Counted from the stretch's first letter, positions 52,883 through 62,688 are shown. The stretch: DNA of 64,000 nucleotides from Noviherbaspirillum sp. L7-7A (GCF_019052805.1 NZ_JAHQRJ010000001.1:2604001-2668000), one strand, 5' to 3'. Notes: a model not told the origin generated them from the letters alone. Numbers and translations are program-made.

Positions 52883-54526
52883 ATGCCATGGCCTACCCAT
52901 ACGGTCACCAACCAGGTGCCGGAATTGCTGGATTACAACCTTTTCACCACGGATGCCGCATTGGCCGACGGCCTGCAACAGGCTGGCGGCGGCTGGCATG
53001 CCGAACAACTGGCACGGCTGGGCGGCGAACTGGGCAGCGCCGACATCCTGCAACTGGGCGCACTGGCGAACCGGCATCCGCCCGAATTGCACACCCATGA
53101 CCGGGTCGGCAACCGCATCGACAGCGTGGAATTCCATCCAAGCTGGCACCGTCTGCTGGGCCTGCTGCGCCGGGAAGGACTGCATGTCCTGCCCTTCAGT
53201 TCGCCCCGCCCCGGCGCCCAGGTGGCGCGCGCCGCCGGTTATTTCCTGCATGCCCAGGTGGAATCCGGCTCGCTGTGCCCGACCACCATGACCTTCGCCT
53301 CGATTCCGGTGCTGGCGAACGAGCCGGCCCTGTTCGCCCGCCTGCGCGACAAGCTCTTCTCGCTGGAGCATGACCCGCGCGACCTGCCGCTGTCGCAAAA
53401 GAAATCGATCCTGATCGGCATGGGCATGACCGAGAAACAGGGCGGCTCGGATGTGCGCAGCAATGCCACGGCGGCGGTGCCGGTGCGCGGCGAGGGCCGC
53501 GGCGCCGAGTATGCCCTGACCGGCCATAAATGGTTCTTCTCGGCGCCGATGTGCGATGCCCACCTGGTGCTGGCGCGTACCGACCGCGGCCTGTCCTGCT
53601 TTTTCGTGCCGCGCTGGCGCGACGACGGCACCAAGAATTCCATCCTGATCCAGCGCCTGAAGGACAAGCTGGGCAACCAGTCCAACTCCAGCAGCGAGGT
53701 CGAATTCCAGGAGGCGCTGGGCGTGATGGTGGGCGAGGAAGGCCGCGGCATTCCGACCATCATCGAAATGGCCAATTTCACCCGGCTCGACTGCGTGATC
53801 GGCAGCGCCGGCCTGATGCGCCAGGCCTTCGTCCAGGCCGCCCACCATGCGCGCCACCGCAGCGCCTTCGGCCGCCTGCTGGCCGGGCAGCCGCTGATGC
53901 GCAATGTGCTGGCCGACCTGGCGCTGGAAAGCGAGGCGGCCACGCTGCTGATGCTGAAACTGGCCAGCGCCTTCGATGCACCCGACGAGCCCTTGCTGCG
54001 CGCCTGGCGCCGCATCGTCACGCCGGCCGCCAAGTTCTGGATCTGCAAGCGGGCCGTTGCCTTCGCCGGCGAATGCATGGAAGTCTGGGGCGGCAACGGC
54101 TATGTGGAAACCGGGCCGATGGCGCGCATGTACCGGGAAGCGCCGGTCAATTCGATCTGGGAAGGCTCGGGCAATGTGATGTGCCTGGATGTGCTGCGGG
54201 CGCTGGAGCGCGACCCCGAAGGCGCGCTGCTGCTGCTGGCCGACCTGCGGGAAGCGGCGGCCGGGCACCCTGCCCTGCTGGCGCTGCTTGATGGGCTGCG
54301 GCGCGACATGCAGGCCGCTGCGGAAGAACGGGAAGCATTGGCCCGGCGCTTCGTGCAGCGGCTGGTGCTGGCGGCGCAGGCGGCGCTGATGCTGCGCCAT
54401 GCGCCGCGTGCCATCGCCGAAGCCTTCGTGGCCAGCCGGCTGGATGCCGATGGCGGCCGGGTGTACGGGACGATGGGAACGCCGGCGCTGCAGGAGCGGA
54501 TACTGGACCGCGCCTGGCCGCGGTAG
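52883..54526 (+). CDS. aidB: AidB-like acyl-CoA dehydrogenase (alkylation response)
   Basis: 547 residues, close to the E. coli length (541). The start MPWPTHTVTNQVPELLDYNL and LLIGMGMTEKQGGSD-, HKWFFSAPMCDAHLVLA-, RLKDKLGNQSNSSSEVEFQ- type motifs match AidB throughout. AidB is a FAD protein induced by alkylating agents that binds DNA; isovaleryl-CoA dehydrogenase activity is weak in E. coli. GGAGGAG lies eight bases before ATG 52883. It is divergent from dnaX; no ada gene is nearby. Confidence 0.92.
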   Translation: MPWPTHTVTNQVPELLDYNLFTTDAALADGLQQAGGGWHAEQLARLGGELGSADILQLGALANRHPPELHTHDRVGNRIDSVEFHPSWHRLLGLLRREGLHVLPFSSPRPGAQVARAAGYFLHAQVESGSLCPTTMTFASIPVLANEPALFARLRDKLFSLEHDPRDLPLSQKKSILIGMGMTEKQGGSDVRSNATAAVPVRGEGRGAEYALTGHKWFFSAPMCDAHLVLARTDRGLSCFFVPRWRDDGTKNSILIQRLKDKLGNQSNSSSEVEFQEALGVMVGEEGRGIPTIIEMANFTRLDCVIGSAGLMRQAFVQAAHHARHRSAFGRLLAGQPLMRNVLADLALESEAATLLMLKLASAFDAPDEPLLRAWRRIVTPAAKFWICKRAVAFAGECMEVWGGNGYVETGPMARMYREAPVNSIWEGSGNVMCLDVLRALERDPEGALLLLADLREAAAGHPALLALLDGLRRDMQAAAEEREALARRFVQRLVLAAQAALMLRHAPRAIAEAFVASRLDADGGRVYGTMGTPALQERILDRAWPR

Positions 54527-54536
54527 TGCCCGGCAC

Positions 54537-57500
54537 TCAGCCGTGCTGCGGCTGAGGTTGCGGCTCCAGTTCCGCCGTCACCGGCCCCTTGCCGCTGTAG
54601 CGGTCCAGGAACAGGTAGATCACCGGCGTAATGAACAGCGTGATCACCTGAGACACCAGCAGGCCGCCGACGATAGCCACGCCCAGGGGCTGGCGCAGTT
54701 CGGCGCCGGCGCCCAGGCCCAGCGCGATCGGCAGCGCGCCCATGAGGGCGGCCAGCGTGGTCATCATGATCGGGCGGAAGCGCAGCAGGCAGGCCGAGCG
54801 TATCGCCTCGGCCGGCGCCATGCCCTGGTTGCGCTGCGCTTCCAGCGCGAAGTCGATCATCATGATGGCGTTCTTCTTCACGATGCCGATCAGCATCAGG
54901 ATGCCGATGGTGGCGATCAGGGTCAGCTCGAAATTGAACAGCCGCAGCGCCAGCAGCGCGCCCACCACCGCCGACGGCAGCCCCGCCAGGATGGTGATCG
55001 GGTGGATATAGCTTTCATACAGCACGCCGAGCAGGATGTAGATCACCACCACCGCCAGCACCAGCAGCACCACCTGGCTGCCTTGCGAGGATTGAAACAC
55101 CGCGGCGTCGCCGGCATAGCTGGTGATGATGTTGGCCGGCAGTTGCAGCTCGGCCTTGAACTGGTCGATCTTCGCAGTGGCATCGCCCAGCGGCACGTCC
55201 GGCGCCAGGTTGAAGGAGATCGTGACCGCCTGCAGCTGGCCCTGATGGTTCACCGAGATGGCGCCGGCGGCCCGCTCCACGCTGGCCACGCTGAGCAGCG
55301 GCACCAGCGTGCCGGTCTTGCTGCGCACGAAGATGTTGTTCAGGTCGCCTTCATCCTGGCCGCCCCAGTTGGCGTCCTGCAGGATCACCTGATAGCTGTT
55401 GCTGCTGGTGAAGATGGTCGATACCTGGCGGTCGCCGAAGGCGCTGTAGAGCGCGGTGCGGATGTCCTGCACCTGCACGCCTGCGGCATTGGCGCGGTCG
55501 CGGTTGATATTGACCATGGCCTGCAGGCCCTTGAGCTGCGAGTCGCTGGTGACATCGCGGAACACCGGATCGGCGCGCAGCCTGGCCTGCATCTTCTCCG
55601 CCCAGGCATTGAGTTCATCGGCCTTCACGCTCTGCAGCACATACTGGAAGCGGCTCTTGCTGATGCGCCCGCCCAGACGCAAGTTCTGCACCGGCGTCAG
55701 GTATACCGACAGGCCGGGCACGTCGCGCACCTTGCGCCGCAGCTGCTCCACCACCGCGTCCATCGCCACCCGCTCATTGCGCGGCTTCAAGCCAATGAAC
55801 ATGCGGGCGCTGGTGCCGTCCGACAGGCGCGAGGTCACGCTGTCGACATTCGGGTCGTTGCCGATGATGTCGGCCGCGGTCTGCGTCAGTGCCGACATCG
55901 CCTGATAGGACGCATCCTGCGGGCCTTCCAGCGTCACGCTGATCTGGCCGATGTCTTCATTCGGGAAGAAGCCCTTGGGCATGCTGACGAACATCAGCAC
56001 GGTCAGGGCGAAGGTTGCCAGCGCCACCGCCAGCACGAGCAGGTTGTGCCTGAGGCACCAGTCCAGGCTGGCGCGGTAGGCATCAAGCACCGCATTGAAG
56101 CCGCGCTCGAAGCCGCGGCTCAGCCAGTTGTCGCGCCCATGGCCTTCATGCTTCAGGTAGCGGCTGCACAGCATGGGCACCAGGGTCAGCGATACCAGCG
56201 CCGAGACGATGATGGCCAGCGACACCACCGCCGCGAACTCATGGAACATCAGGCCGATCACGCCCGGCATGAAGAAGATCGGGATGAACACCGCAATCAG
56301 CGAGATGGAAATCGACAGGATGGTGAAGCCGACCTCGCGCGAACCGACCAGCGCCGCCTGCATCGGCGCCATGCCATCCTCGATATGGCGCACGATGTTT
56401 TCCAGCATCACGATCGCATCGTCCACCACCAGGCCGACGGCGATGGTGATGCCCAGGAGCGAGATATTGTCCAGGCTGTAGCCCAGCCAGTACATCAGGC
56501 CGCAGCAGCCGATCAGCGAGATCGGCAATGACACCACCGGAATCGCGGTGGCCGACAGGCGCTTCAGGAAAAGGAAGATCACCATCACTACCAGCACCAC
56601 CGTCAGCGCCAGCGTGAAGTTCACGTCGTGGATGGCCTCGCGTATCGACAGCGAGCGGTCGTTCAGCTCCATGACCTCGATCGAGGCCGGCATCTGCGCG
56701 CGAAACTGCGGCAGCGTCGCCTTGACCGCGTCCACCACGGCCACCGTGTTTGCATTCGGCTGGCGCTGCACTGCCAGCACGATGGACGGCTCCTTGTTGA
56801 CCCAGCTGCCGCTGCGGGTGGACTCGACGCTGTCTTCCACCGTCGCCACGTCCTTCAGGCGTGTGGCGACGCCGTCGCGGCTGCTGATCACCAGTTCGCT
56901 GAAGGCGGCGGCATTGGGCAGCTGGCGGTTGGCCTGCAGCGTCAGGCTCTGGCGCGGGCCGTCCAGCACGCCGACCGGGCTGTTGGCATTGGCCGAGCGC
57001 ACCGCGGCGGCCAGCTCGTCCATGGTCATGTTGCGGGCGGCGAGCTGCTCGGGCCGCGCCTTGATCCGCACCGCATAGCGGCGCTGGCCGTAGACATTGA
57101 CCTGGGCCACGCCGTCGATGGTCGACAGCGACGGCGAGATCAGGTTTTCGGCGAAGTCGTTCAGGTCGGCCAGCGAGATCGATGGCGAGGTCAGGGCTAC
57201 CAGCAGCACCGCCGCGTCGGCGGGATTGACCTTGCGGTAGGCTGGCAGGGCCGTCATTTCCACCGGCAGGCTGCGCTGGGCGCGCAGCAGCGCAGCCTGC
57301 ACGTCCACCGCGGCGGCGTCGATGTCGCGGTTGGGCGCGAATTCCAGCGTGATCGAGGTATTGCCCAGGGTGTTGGTGGAGCTGATGGTGGCCAGGCCGG
57401 CGATGGTGGAGAACTGCTTTTCCAGCGGCGTGGCAACCGAGGCCGCCATGATTTCGGGACTGGCCCCGGGCAGCACGCCGGTGACGTTGATCACCGGGGT

Positions 57501-57623
57501 GTCATAGCTGGGCAGCGCGGCGATCGGCAGACGGGTGTAGGCAAAGGCGCCGGCCACCACGATGGCGATGGCCAGGAGCACGGTCATGACCGGGCGGCGT
57601 ATGCAGAGTTCGGAGATATTCAC
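54537..57623 (-). CDS. RND multidrug efflux permease (MdtB/MdtC/MuxC-like)
   Basis: 1028 residues, twelve transmembrane segments in the RND pattern with two large periplasmic loops. Motifs include IRRPVMTVLLAIAIVVAGAF at the start, GLVVDDAIVMLENIVRH with the proton-relay Asp pair in TM4, and GGLLVSQVITLFITPVIYLF at the end. It exports drugs or metabolites using proton flow. It follows the membrane fusion protein gene by 37 bp. No outer-membrane channel gene is present, so a shared TolC/OprM-type channel is expected. Confidence 0.95.
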   Translation of the reverse strand: MNISELCIRRPVMTVLLAIAIVVAGAFAYTRLPIAALPSYDTPVINVTGVLPGASPEIMAASVATPLEKQFSTIAGLATISSTNTLGNTSITLEFAPNRDIDAAAVDVQAALLRAQRSLPVEMTALPAYRKVNPADAAVLLVALTSPSISLADLNDFAENLISPSLSTIDGVAQVNVYGQRRYAVRIKARPEQLAARNMTMDELAAAVRSANANSPVGVLDGPRQSLTLQANRQLPNAAAFSELVISSRDGVATRLKDVATVEDSVESTRSGSWVNKEPSIVLAVQRQPNANTVAVVDAVKATLPQFRAQMPASIEVMELNDRSLSIREAIHDVNFTLALTVVLVVMVIFLFLKRLSATAIPVVSLPISLIGCCGLMYWLGYSLDNISLLGITIAVGLVVDDAIVMLENIVRHIEDGMAPMQAALVGSREVGFTILSISISLIAVFIPIFFMPGVIGLMFHEFAAVVSLAIIVSALVSLTLVPMLCSRYLKHEGHGRDNWLSRGFERGFNAVLDAYRASLDWCLRHNLLVLAVALATFALTVLMFVSMPKGFFPNEDIGQISVTLEGPQDASYQAMSALTQTAADIIGNDPNVDSVTSRLSDGTSARMFIGLKPRNERVAMDAVVEQLRRKVRDVPGLSVYLTPVQNLRLGGRISKSRFQYVLQSVKADELNAWAEKMQARLRADPVFRDVTSDSQLKGLQAMVNINRDRANAAGVQVQDIRTALYSAFGDRQVSTIFTSSNSYQVILQDANWGGQDEGDLNNIFVRSKTGTLVPLLSVASVERAAGAISVNHQGQLQAVTISFNLAPDVPLGDATAKIDQFKAELQLPANIITSYAGDAAVFQSSQGSQVVLLVLAVVVIYILLGVLYESYIHPITILAGLPSAVVGALLALRLFNFELTLIATIGILMLIGIVKKNAIMMIDFALEAQRNQGMAPAEAIRSACLLRFRPIMMTTLAALMGALPIALGLGAGAELRQPLGVAIVGGLLVSQVITLFITPVIYLFLDRYSGKGPVTAELEPQPQPQHG

Positions 57624-57660
57624 GGGGTGCCTGGTGGAAGGTTGCGATCGGCCTTGCCGG

Positions 57661-58800
57661 TCATGCGTCGGCGGCGGTGCGCGGCGTCTGGCCCTTCCCG
57701 CTCTGCGCTTCCTTCACCCGCGCGCCGGGCCGCAGGTTCTGCGCGCCCTCGACCACGATGCGCGTGCCCGGCTGCAGGCCGTTGACCGCGGCCTGTCCGC
57801 CGTCGATATGCAGGACCGTGACCTTTTGCACCGCCACCGTGTTGTCCGGCTTGATCAGGTAGACGAATTTCTCGGCTGGTCCGGTGACGATGGCCTGCGC
57901 CGGCACCACCACCGCCTGCGGCAGCGTGCGCGACACCATGCTGACATTGACGAAAGTGCCCGGCCACATCATGCGCTGCTGGTTGGAAAACAATGCCTTC
58001 ATCTTGATGGTGCCGCTTTGCGGGTCGGACGCGCTGTCGATGAAGACCAGCTTGCCCTCCACGCGCCGCTCGCCGGCCAGTTCCGCCGTAACCGGCGCTT
58101 CGCCATTCGGATAGCTGGCCAGCAGGTTGGACAGTTCCCGTTCCGGCAGCGCGAAGGTGACGGTGATCGGGTCGAGCTGGGCAATCGTCAGCATCGGCGC
58201 GCCGGCGGGCTGGGCCAGGCTGCCGGGATGGACGCTGATGGCGCCGATGCGGCCATCCATGCTGGCGACGATGCGGTTGTTGCCCAGCGCAATGGCATTG
58301 CTGCGGATGGCGGCCTCGTCGGCCTGCAGCGTGCCGCGCAGCGCGTCGACCTTGCTGCGGGCGGTATCGACCACCGCCTGCGACACGAAATTCTTCGCCG
58401 CCAGTTCCTGATTGCGGCGCAGCGCGCTTTCCGCCTCCACCAGATCGGCGCGGTCGCGCGCCACCTGGGCGCGGGCGCGCTCGACGTTGGAAGTGTCGCT
58501 GCGCTGGTCCAATGTGAACAGCAGCTGTCCGGCGCGTACATCCTGCCCTTCCTGCACATGCACCTCGCGCACGATGTTCTGGGTCTGCGGACGCACATCC
58601 ACCACCTTGAGGGCACTGACATAGCCATTGGCGCGCACCGTGATCGCCACCGGCTTCTGCTGCGCTGTGGCGCTGCGTATGCTTTGCGCCGGCGCCGCCC
58701 TGGCAACGGCTGGCGCCGGGCGGTTCTGGTAATAGTAATAGCCGGTGCCGGCGGCCAGCAGCACGGCGGCGGTCAACAGCAGGGAACGGGCAGGACGCAT
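57661..58800 (-). CDS. RND efflux membrane fusion protein
   Basis: 379 residues. N-terminal signal/anchor (about 5-22), beta-barrel and lipoyl parts (GYVSALKVVDVRPQTQNIVR, VQEGQDVRAGQLLFTLDQRS), a helical hairpin (about 95-160) and NRIVASMDGRIGAISVHPGS. It links the RND permease to an outer-membrane channel. ATG 58800 (MRPARS) fits the family, but no ribosome site is visible; ATG 58896 upstream is possible and would add 32 residues across the operator region. Confidence 0.9.
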   Translation of the reverse strand: MRPARSLLLTAAVLLAAGTGYYYYQNRPAPAVARAAPAQSIRSATAQQKPVAITVRANGYVSALKVVDVRPQTQNIVREVHVQEGQDVRAGQLLFTLDQRSDTSNVERARAQVARDRADLVEAESALRRNQELAAKNFVSQAVVDTARSKVDALRGTLQADEAAIRSNAIALGNNRIVASMDGRIGAISVHPGSLAQPAGAPMLTIAQLDPITVTFALPERELSNLLASYPNGEAPVTAELAGERRVEGKLVFIDSASDPQSGTIKMKALFSNQQRMMWPGTFVNVSMVSRTLPQAVVVPAQAIVTGPAEKFVYLIKPDNTVAVQKVTVLHIDGGQAAVNGLQPGTRIVVEGAQNLRPGARVKEAQSGKGQTPRTAADA

Positions 58801-58874
58801 GATGAACGGAAGAGTAATTGGGGCAGCCAGGCAGGCCGACACGAAAAACGTATCGTAGAAGAAATATGGTAGTA

Positions 58875-58891
58875 ATGCTATCGAATAGCAT
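58875..58891. promoter_or_regulatory. MarR-type operator between efflux and marR genes
   Basis: ATGCTAT-CGA-ATAGCAT is a perfect 7-bp-arm dyad, followed by a further AGCAT. It lies 75-91 bp before the fusion protein start and 40-56 bp before the MarR start, the expected place for MarR binding that represses both directions. Confidence 0.7.
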
Positions 58892-58930
58892 AGCATACGG
58901 CCTGTTCGTTGTTTGAAAGTGTGGTTGGCA

Positions 58931-59419
58931 ATGCGAAAAGACCTCGAAAACATGCCGGATGCGGAAATGTATCCGAAGCTGCTGGCGCGGCTGATCGGCG
59001 AAGTGTCGCGCGCCTGGCGTTATGAGATGAACCGCGCGCTGCGGCCGCTAGGCCTGAACCTGTCGATGCGGCAGGTGCTGGTGCAGTTGCAGCGCAATCC
59101 GGCCGGCCTGATGCAGGCGGAACTGGCGCGCAATCTCGGCATAGAAGGCCCGACGCTGGTGCGGCTGCTGGACAAGCTTGAGGAAAAGGGCTGGATCGCA
59201 CGTGTTGCCTCGACCGACGACCGGCGACGCAAATACTCGGTGCTCACGCCCAAGGCGGCGGAACAGGTGCGGCTGCTTGAATCGCTCTCCGAGGAACTGC
59301 GCAGCAGCATGATGGCCGGCCTGACGACCCAGCAGCTGGACCAGTGCTCGCAAGTCATGACGCGCATCCGTGACAATCTCTACGGCTTGCAGGATGCCCG
59401 AACGAAAAACCAGGAGTGA
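58931..59419 (+). CDS. MarR-family transcriptional regulator
   Basis: 162 residues with a winged helix (about 45-115: MRQVLVQLQRNPAGLMQAEL, LVRLLDKLEEKGWIARVAST, DDRRRKYSVLT wing). It is divergent from the efflux genes across a 17-bp dyad and probably represses them until an effector binds. ATG 58931 (MRKDLENM) is preferred; a TTG at 58913 and an ATG at 58952 are alternatives. Confidence 0.9.
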   Translation: MRKDLENMPDAEMYPKLLARLIGEVSRAWRYEMNRALRPLGLNLSMRQVLVQLQRNPAGLMQAELARNLGIEGPTLVRLLDKLEEKGWIARVASTDDRRRKYSVLTPKAAEQVRLLESLSEELRSSMMAGLTTQQLDQCSQVMTRIRDNLYGLQDARTKNQE

Positions 59420-59448
59420 CTTGCGGGGGAGAGACGATGAAGGAAGGA

Positions 59449-59544
59449 GGCGAGCCTTGTCTGCGGCACTCATGGTGAACGGCTGTGGCTGCTTCGTTCC
59501 CGACCTGACCAGGTTGGCCGTGCCACAATGCGCAGGGGCCCGCC
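59449..59544 (-). ncRNA. ffs: Small (4.5S) signal recognition particle RNA
   Basis: The minus strand carries the universally conserved apical loop of bacterial SRP RNA: GGTCAGGTC (59510-59502) followed by GGAACGAAGCAGCC (59500-59487), which binds Ffh. The flanks pair as a long hairpin: GTGGCAC with GTGCCGC, and the ends GGCGGGCC (59544-59537) with GGCTCGCC (59456-59449). A -10 TAGAAT at 59557-59552 places the start at about 59545, matching the helix end. A T/C-rich tail follows. The RNA delivers nascent membrane proteins to FtsY/SecYEG. It lies between the convergent marR and ubiD genes. Confidence 0.93.
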
Positions 59545-59551
59545 AGCCGGC

Positions 59552-59557
59552 ATTCTA
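59552..59557 (-). promoter_or_regulatory. -10 element of the SRP RNA gene
   Basis: Minus-strand TAGAAT seven bases before the 5' end inferred from the closing helix. No consensus -35 was found; the upstream sequence is GC-rich. Confidence 0.6.
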
Positions 59558-59646
59558 GCAGCAAAGCCGGCACCGTGTGCCTGATTCTTGGTACTCAGGC
59601 GCACACGCCAGCCACCCAGCGAACTGATTTTTGCTTTCCCTGCCGT

Positions 59647-61131
59647 TCAAATCCCCAGTTGCTGCCAGAGCGCATCGACCCGGCGCTTGACTTCCTCGCT
59701 CATTTCGATCGGCACGCCCCATTCACGGCTGGTCTCTCCCGGCCATTTATTGGTGGCGTCGATACCCATCTTGCTGCCCAGGCCGCTGACCGGCGAGGCG
59801 AAGTCCAGGTAATCGATCGGCGTGTTGTCCACCAGCGTGGTGTCGCGCGTCGGGTCGACGCGGGTAGTGATGGCCCAGATCACTTCCTTCCAGTCGCGAA
59901 TGTTCACGTCCTCGTCGACCACCACGATGAACTTGGTATACATGAACTGGCGCAGAAAGCTCCAGACGCCAAACATCACCCGCTTCGCATGCCCGGCATA
60001 GGCCTTCTTCATCTGCACCACCGCCATCCGGTAGCTGCAGCCTTCCGGCGGCAGGTAGAAGTCGGTGATTTCGGAGAACTGCTTCTGCAGCAGCGGAATG
60101 AACACCTCGTTCAGCGCCACGCCCAGGATCGCCGGCTCGTCCGGCGGCTTGCCGGTGTAGGTGGAGTGATAGATCGGGTCGCGCCGCATCGTGATGCGGT
60201 CGATGGTGAATACCGGGAACATGTCCTGCTCGTTGTAATAGCCGGTGTGGTCGCCATACGGACCTTCCAGCGCATGCTCATAGCCGCTGGGATGGCTCTC
60301 GTCGGGATAGATATGCCCTTCCAGAACGATCTCCGCCGAAGCCGGCACCCGCAGCTCGCTGCCGATGGCCTTGGTCAGCTCGGTGCGGCTGCCACGCAGC
60401 AAGCCGGCGAACTGGTATTCGGACAGGCTGTCCGGTACCGGCGTCACCGCGCCCAGAATCGTGGCAGGATCAGCGCCCAGCGCCACCGCCACCGGATACG
60501 GCTTGCCGCGGTTGACGATGCCATGCTCGCGAAAATCCAGGGCGCCGCCGCGATGGGCCAGCCAGCGCATGATGACCTTGTTGCGGCCCAGCACCTGCTG
60601 GCGGTAGATGCCGAGATTCTGCCGCTTCTTGTTCGGCCCCTTCGTGATTACCAGGCCCCAGGTGATCAGCGGCGCCACATCGCCCGGCCAGCAATGCTGG
60701 ATTGGCAGACGGCCAAGATCGACGTCATTGCCTTCCCATACTATTTCCTGACAGCGGGCGCCGCGTACTTCCCTGGGCGCCATGTCCCATACCGCCTTTA
60801 CCAGCGAGCCCAGGCCCATCATGTCGCGCAGGCCCTTGGGCGGCTCGGGCTCCTTCAGGGTGGCCAGCACATGGCCGATCTTGCGCAGTTCGCCGACATT
60901 GTCAGCGCCCATGCCCAGCGCCACCCGGCGGGGCGTGCCGAACAAATTACCGAGAACCGGAACGTCATGGCCGGTCGGATGGTCAAAAAGTAAAGCCGGG
61001 CCACCCGCGCGCAGTACCCGATCGCAGATTTCCGTCATCTCCAGGTGTGGAGAAACCGGGGTCGTTACATGGCGAAGTTCGCCAATTGCATGCAATTGGG
61101 CAATAAAGTCGCGCAAATCAGCATATTTCAT
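59647..61131 (-). CDS. ubiD: 3-octaprenyl-4-hydroxybenzoate decarboxylase (UbiD)
   Basis: 494 residues, typical length. [40 protein letters not shown] and the prFMN-site region [33 protein letters not shown] are UbiD hallmarks. It decarboxylates the ubiquinone precursor using prenylated FMN made by UbiX (not in the window). The upstream region 61132-61260 is AT-rich and holds its promoter. Confidence 0.96.
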   Translation of the reverse strand: MKYADLRDFIAQLHAIGELRHVTTPVSPHLEMTEICDRVLRAGGPALLFDHPTGHDVPVLGNLFGTPRRVALGMGADNVGELRKIGHVLATLKEPEPPKGLRDMMGLGSLVKAVWDMAPREVRGARCQEIVWEGNDVDLGRLPIQHCWPGDVAPLITWGLVITKGPNKKRQNLGIYRQQVLGRNKVIMRWLAHRGGALDFREHGIVNRGKPYPVAVALGADPATILGAVTPVPDSLSEYQFAGLLRGSRTELTKAIGSELRVPASAEIVLEGHIYPDESHPSGYEHALEGPYGDHTGYYNEQDMFPVFTIDRITMRRDPIYHSTYTGKPPDEPAILGVALNEVFIPLLQKQFSEITDFYLPPEGCSYRMAVVQMKKAYAGHAKRVMFGVWSFLRQFMYTKFIVVVDEDVNIRDWKEVIWAITTRVDPTRDTTLVDNTPIDYLDFASPVSGLGSKMGIDATNKWPGETSREWGVPIEMSEEVKRRVDALWQQLGI

Positions 61132-61602
61132 GTTTATTGATATTTTTCAAAGGTGGGTTTTTGCATGGATAACATGATTTTAAGTGACTGATTTTATTCA
61201 TGTTTACGGAAACACGCAGTCAATCTATATATCCATAAGTTATAGAAATAAGTATTTATATTATTGACTCGATATATTCGGGTTTATACAATGCGGCCAA
61301 CGCAGTCGAAATTGTTAACAAAGAAACACTATCTTTCGGTTGCATTCAGCTTACGGGGTTCGGGGCCCCAACGACATTTTAAGGAGTGTTTTCGCAAGGC
61401 GTCAGCCTTATCCCCCGACAACGTTATCGGACACCGACCCGCCACGGCCTGGCCGCGGTCTGTGAAAGATGACTCCGCCGCTTGCCCGTGCGCTCCCAGC
61501 GACGGCAGGCGATCGTTCTGATACGCGGCAAGCCAAGCAAACGGATTACCTGTGTGCGTCACCCGCAGGGATGTGCTTTGCCGCGCTGATAGAGGAGTAC
61601 AA
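61132..61602. other. Divergent region ubiD / lytic transglycosylase with a long leader
   Basis: 471 bp. The left 160 bp are AT-rich promoter DNA. A strong plus-strand promoter at 61264-61292 is followed by about 300 nt of mostly GC-rich sequence before the transglycosylase start. An 85-codon frame from 61264 overlaps the promoter and has no ribosome site. I recognise no known riboswitch. Confidence 0.6.
61264..61292 (+). promoter_or_regulatory. Strong sigma70 promoter of the lytic transglycosylase gene
   Basis: TTGACT (61264-61269), 17-bp spacer, TACAAT (61287-61292): five of six matches in both hexamers. The start site would be near 61299, giving a 5' leader of about 300 nt. Confidence 0.75.
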
Positions 61603-62688
61603 ATGTTGACGAGTTCAATAGGGCCAGCGCAGCCAGAGGAGAAAGCGCCCGGGGCGAACGCCCGGACCCGATTGCGGGAATTGCTGACTGCCCCCGGCAC
61701 AATGCAACGTGTTCGCGTGGCAGCACATCGCACCGTACTGGTGGCAGGTGTGGGCGCGATCGGTGCAATCGGTGTCATGTTCGTCAAACCCGAACTGACC
61801 GACCATATCAAGGCGATGTCGCCGTTTGCCGCGTCCAGCATGCAGCAGGCAGCGGCCTCGCCAGTCGCCAGCCCGGATGTGCTGGTGGCGGCACCGGCTG
61901 CAGCCATGCCGGCCGCACAAGCCGCAGCAGCGCCTGCGCAAACTATTCAGGCAACCTTGTCGGCAACGCCGGTGGCTATCGCACCAGCGGCCGCAAGCGC
62001 AGCCGCAGCGGCACCGGAGCAAGTCAATGCCGTCGAGCATGCCGCCAGCATCCCGGCAAGCGAAGGCAAGGAAGTTGCAACCAAGGAACAGAAGTGGGTC
62101 ACCAACTGGCTGGCCAAGCGTTACCGCGTGGCGGGAGATGCCGCCAACATGCTGGTCGGCGCAACCTACCGCACGGCCAGGGAAGTCAAGATCGACCCGC
62201 TGCTGGTGCTGGCGGTGATGGCCATCGAGTCCGGCTTCAATCCCTTTGCCGAAAGCCCGGTGGGCGCGCAGGGGCTGATGCAGGTGATGTCCAAGGTGCA
62301 CCATGACAAGTTCCAGCCGCTTGGCGGCGTCAAGGCGGCGCTGAACCCGGTGGCCAACATCAAGGTCGGCGCCACCATCCTGAAGGAATACGTCAGCCGT
62401 GGCGGCTCGGTGGAGTCGGGGCTGAAGATGTACGTGGGCGCAGCCGCATTCGAAAATGATGCCGGCTATGGCTACAAGGTGCTGGCCGAATACAAGCGTC
62501 TCAAGGAAGTGGCCAGCGGCAAGTCCGTTCCCTGGACCACGGCGACCACGGCAACCGTGGCAGCGAAGACGCCGCCCAAGCCGGCAACACCGCCGGCCGA
62601 TGACAAGGTGGATGCGCTGACCCAGGCCGAAACGCCGTCGCGGCATGAAAAGACGCAGGACCAGGACGGCATCGTCGCCGCCCTCTGA
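61603..62688 (+). CDS. Membrane-anchored lytic transglycosylase (SLT domain)
   Basis: 361 residues. Cytoplasmic start, one transmembrane segment (about 43-62), an Ala-rich linker (75-140) and an SLT domain (about 165-310) with catalytic Glu209 in AVMAIESGFNPFAESPVGAQ followed by GLMQVM. It cleaves peptidoglycan glycan strands to 1,6-anhydro ends. A Thr/Pro-rich tail (300-361) is probably flexible. ATG 61603 follows GAGGAG. It has its own strong promoter and a terminator 40 bp after the stop. Confidence 0.92.
   Translation: MLTSSIGPAQPEEKAPGANARTRLRELLTAPGTMQRVRVAAHRTVLVAGVGAIGAIGVMFVKPELTDHIKAMSPFAASSMQQAAASPVASPDVLVAAPAAAMPAAQAAAAPAQTIQATLSATPVAIAPAAASAAAAAPEQVNAVEHAASIPASEGKEVATKEQKWVTNWLAKRYRVAGDAANMLVGATYRTAREVKIDPLLVLAVMAIESGFNPFAESPVGAQGLMQVMSKVHHDKFQPLGGVKAALNPVANIKVGATILKEYVSRGGSVESGLKMYVGAAAFENDAGYGYKVLAEYKRLKEVASGKSVPWTTATTATVAAKTPPKPATPPADDKVDALTQAETPSRHEKTQDQDGIVAAL

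Noticed and set aside
61264-61521. 85-codon ORF in the transglycosylase leader
   Set aside because: Begins inside the promoter hexamer, has no ribosome site and shows no coding composition; an ATG at 61291 would lie upstream of the predicted start site.
61299-61602. c-di-GMP (GEMM) or c-di-AMP (ydaO) riboswitch in the leader
   Set aside because: Conserved core sequences of these classes were looked for by eye and not found.
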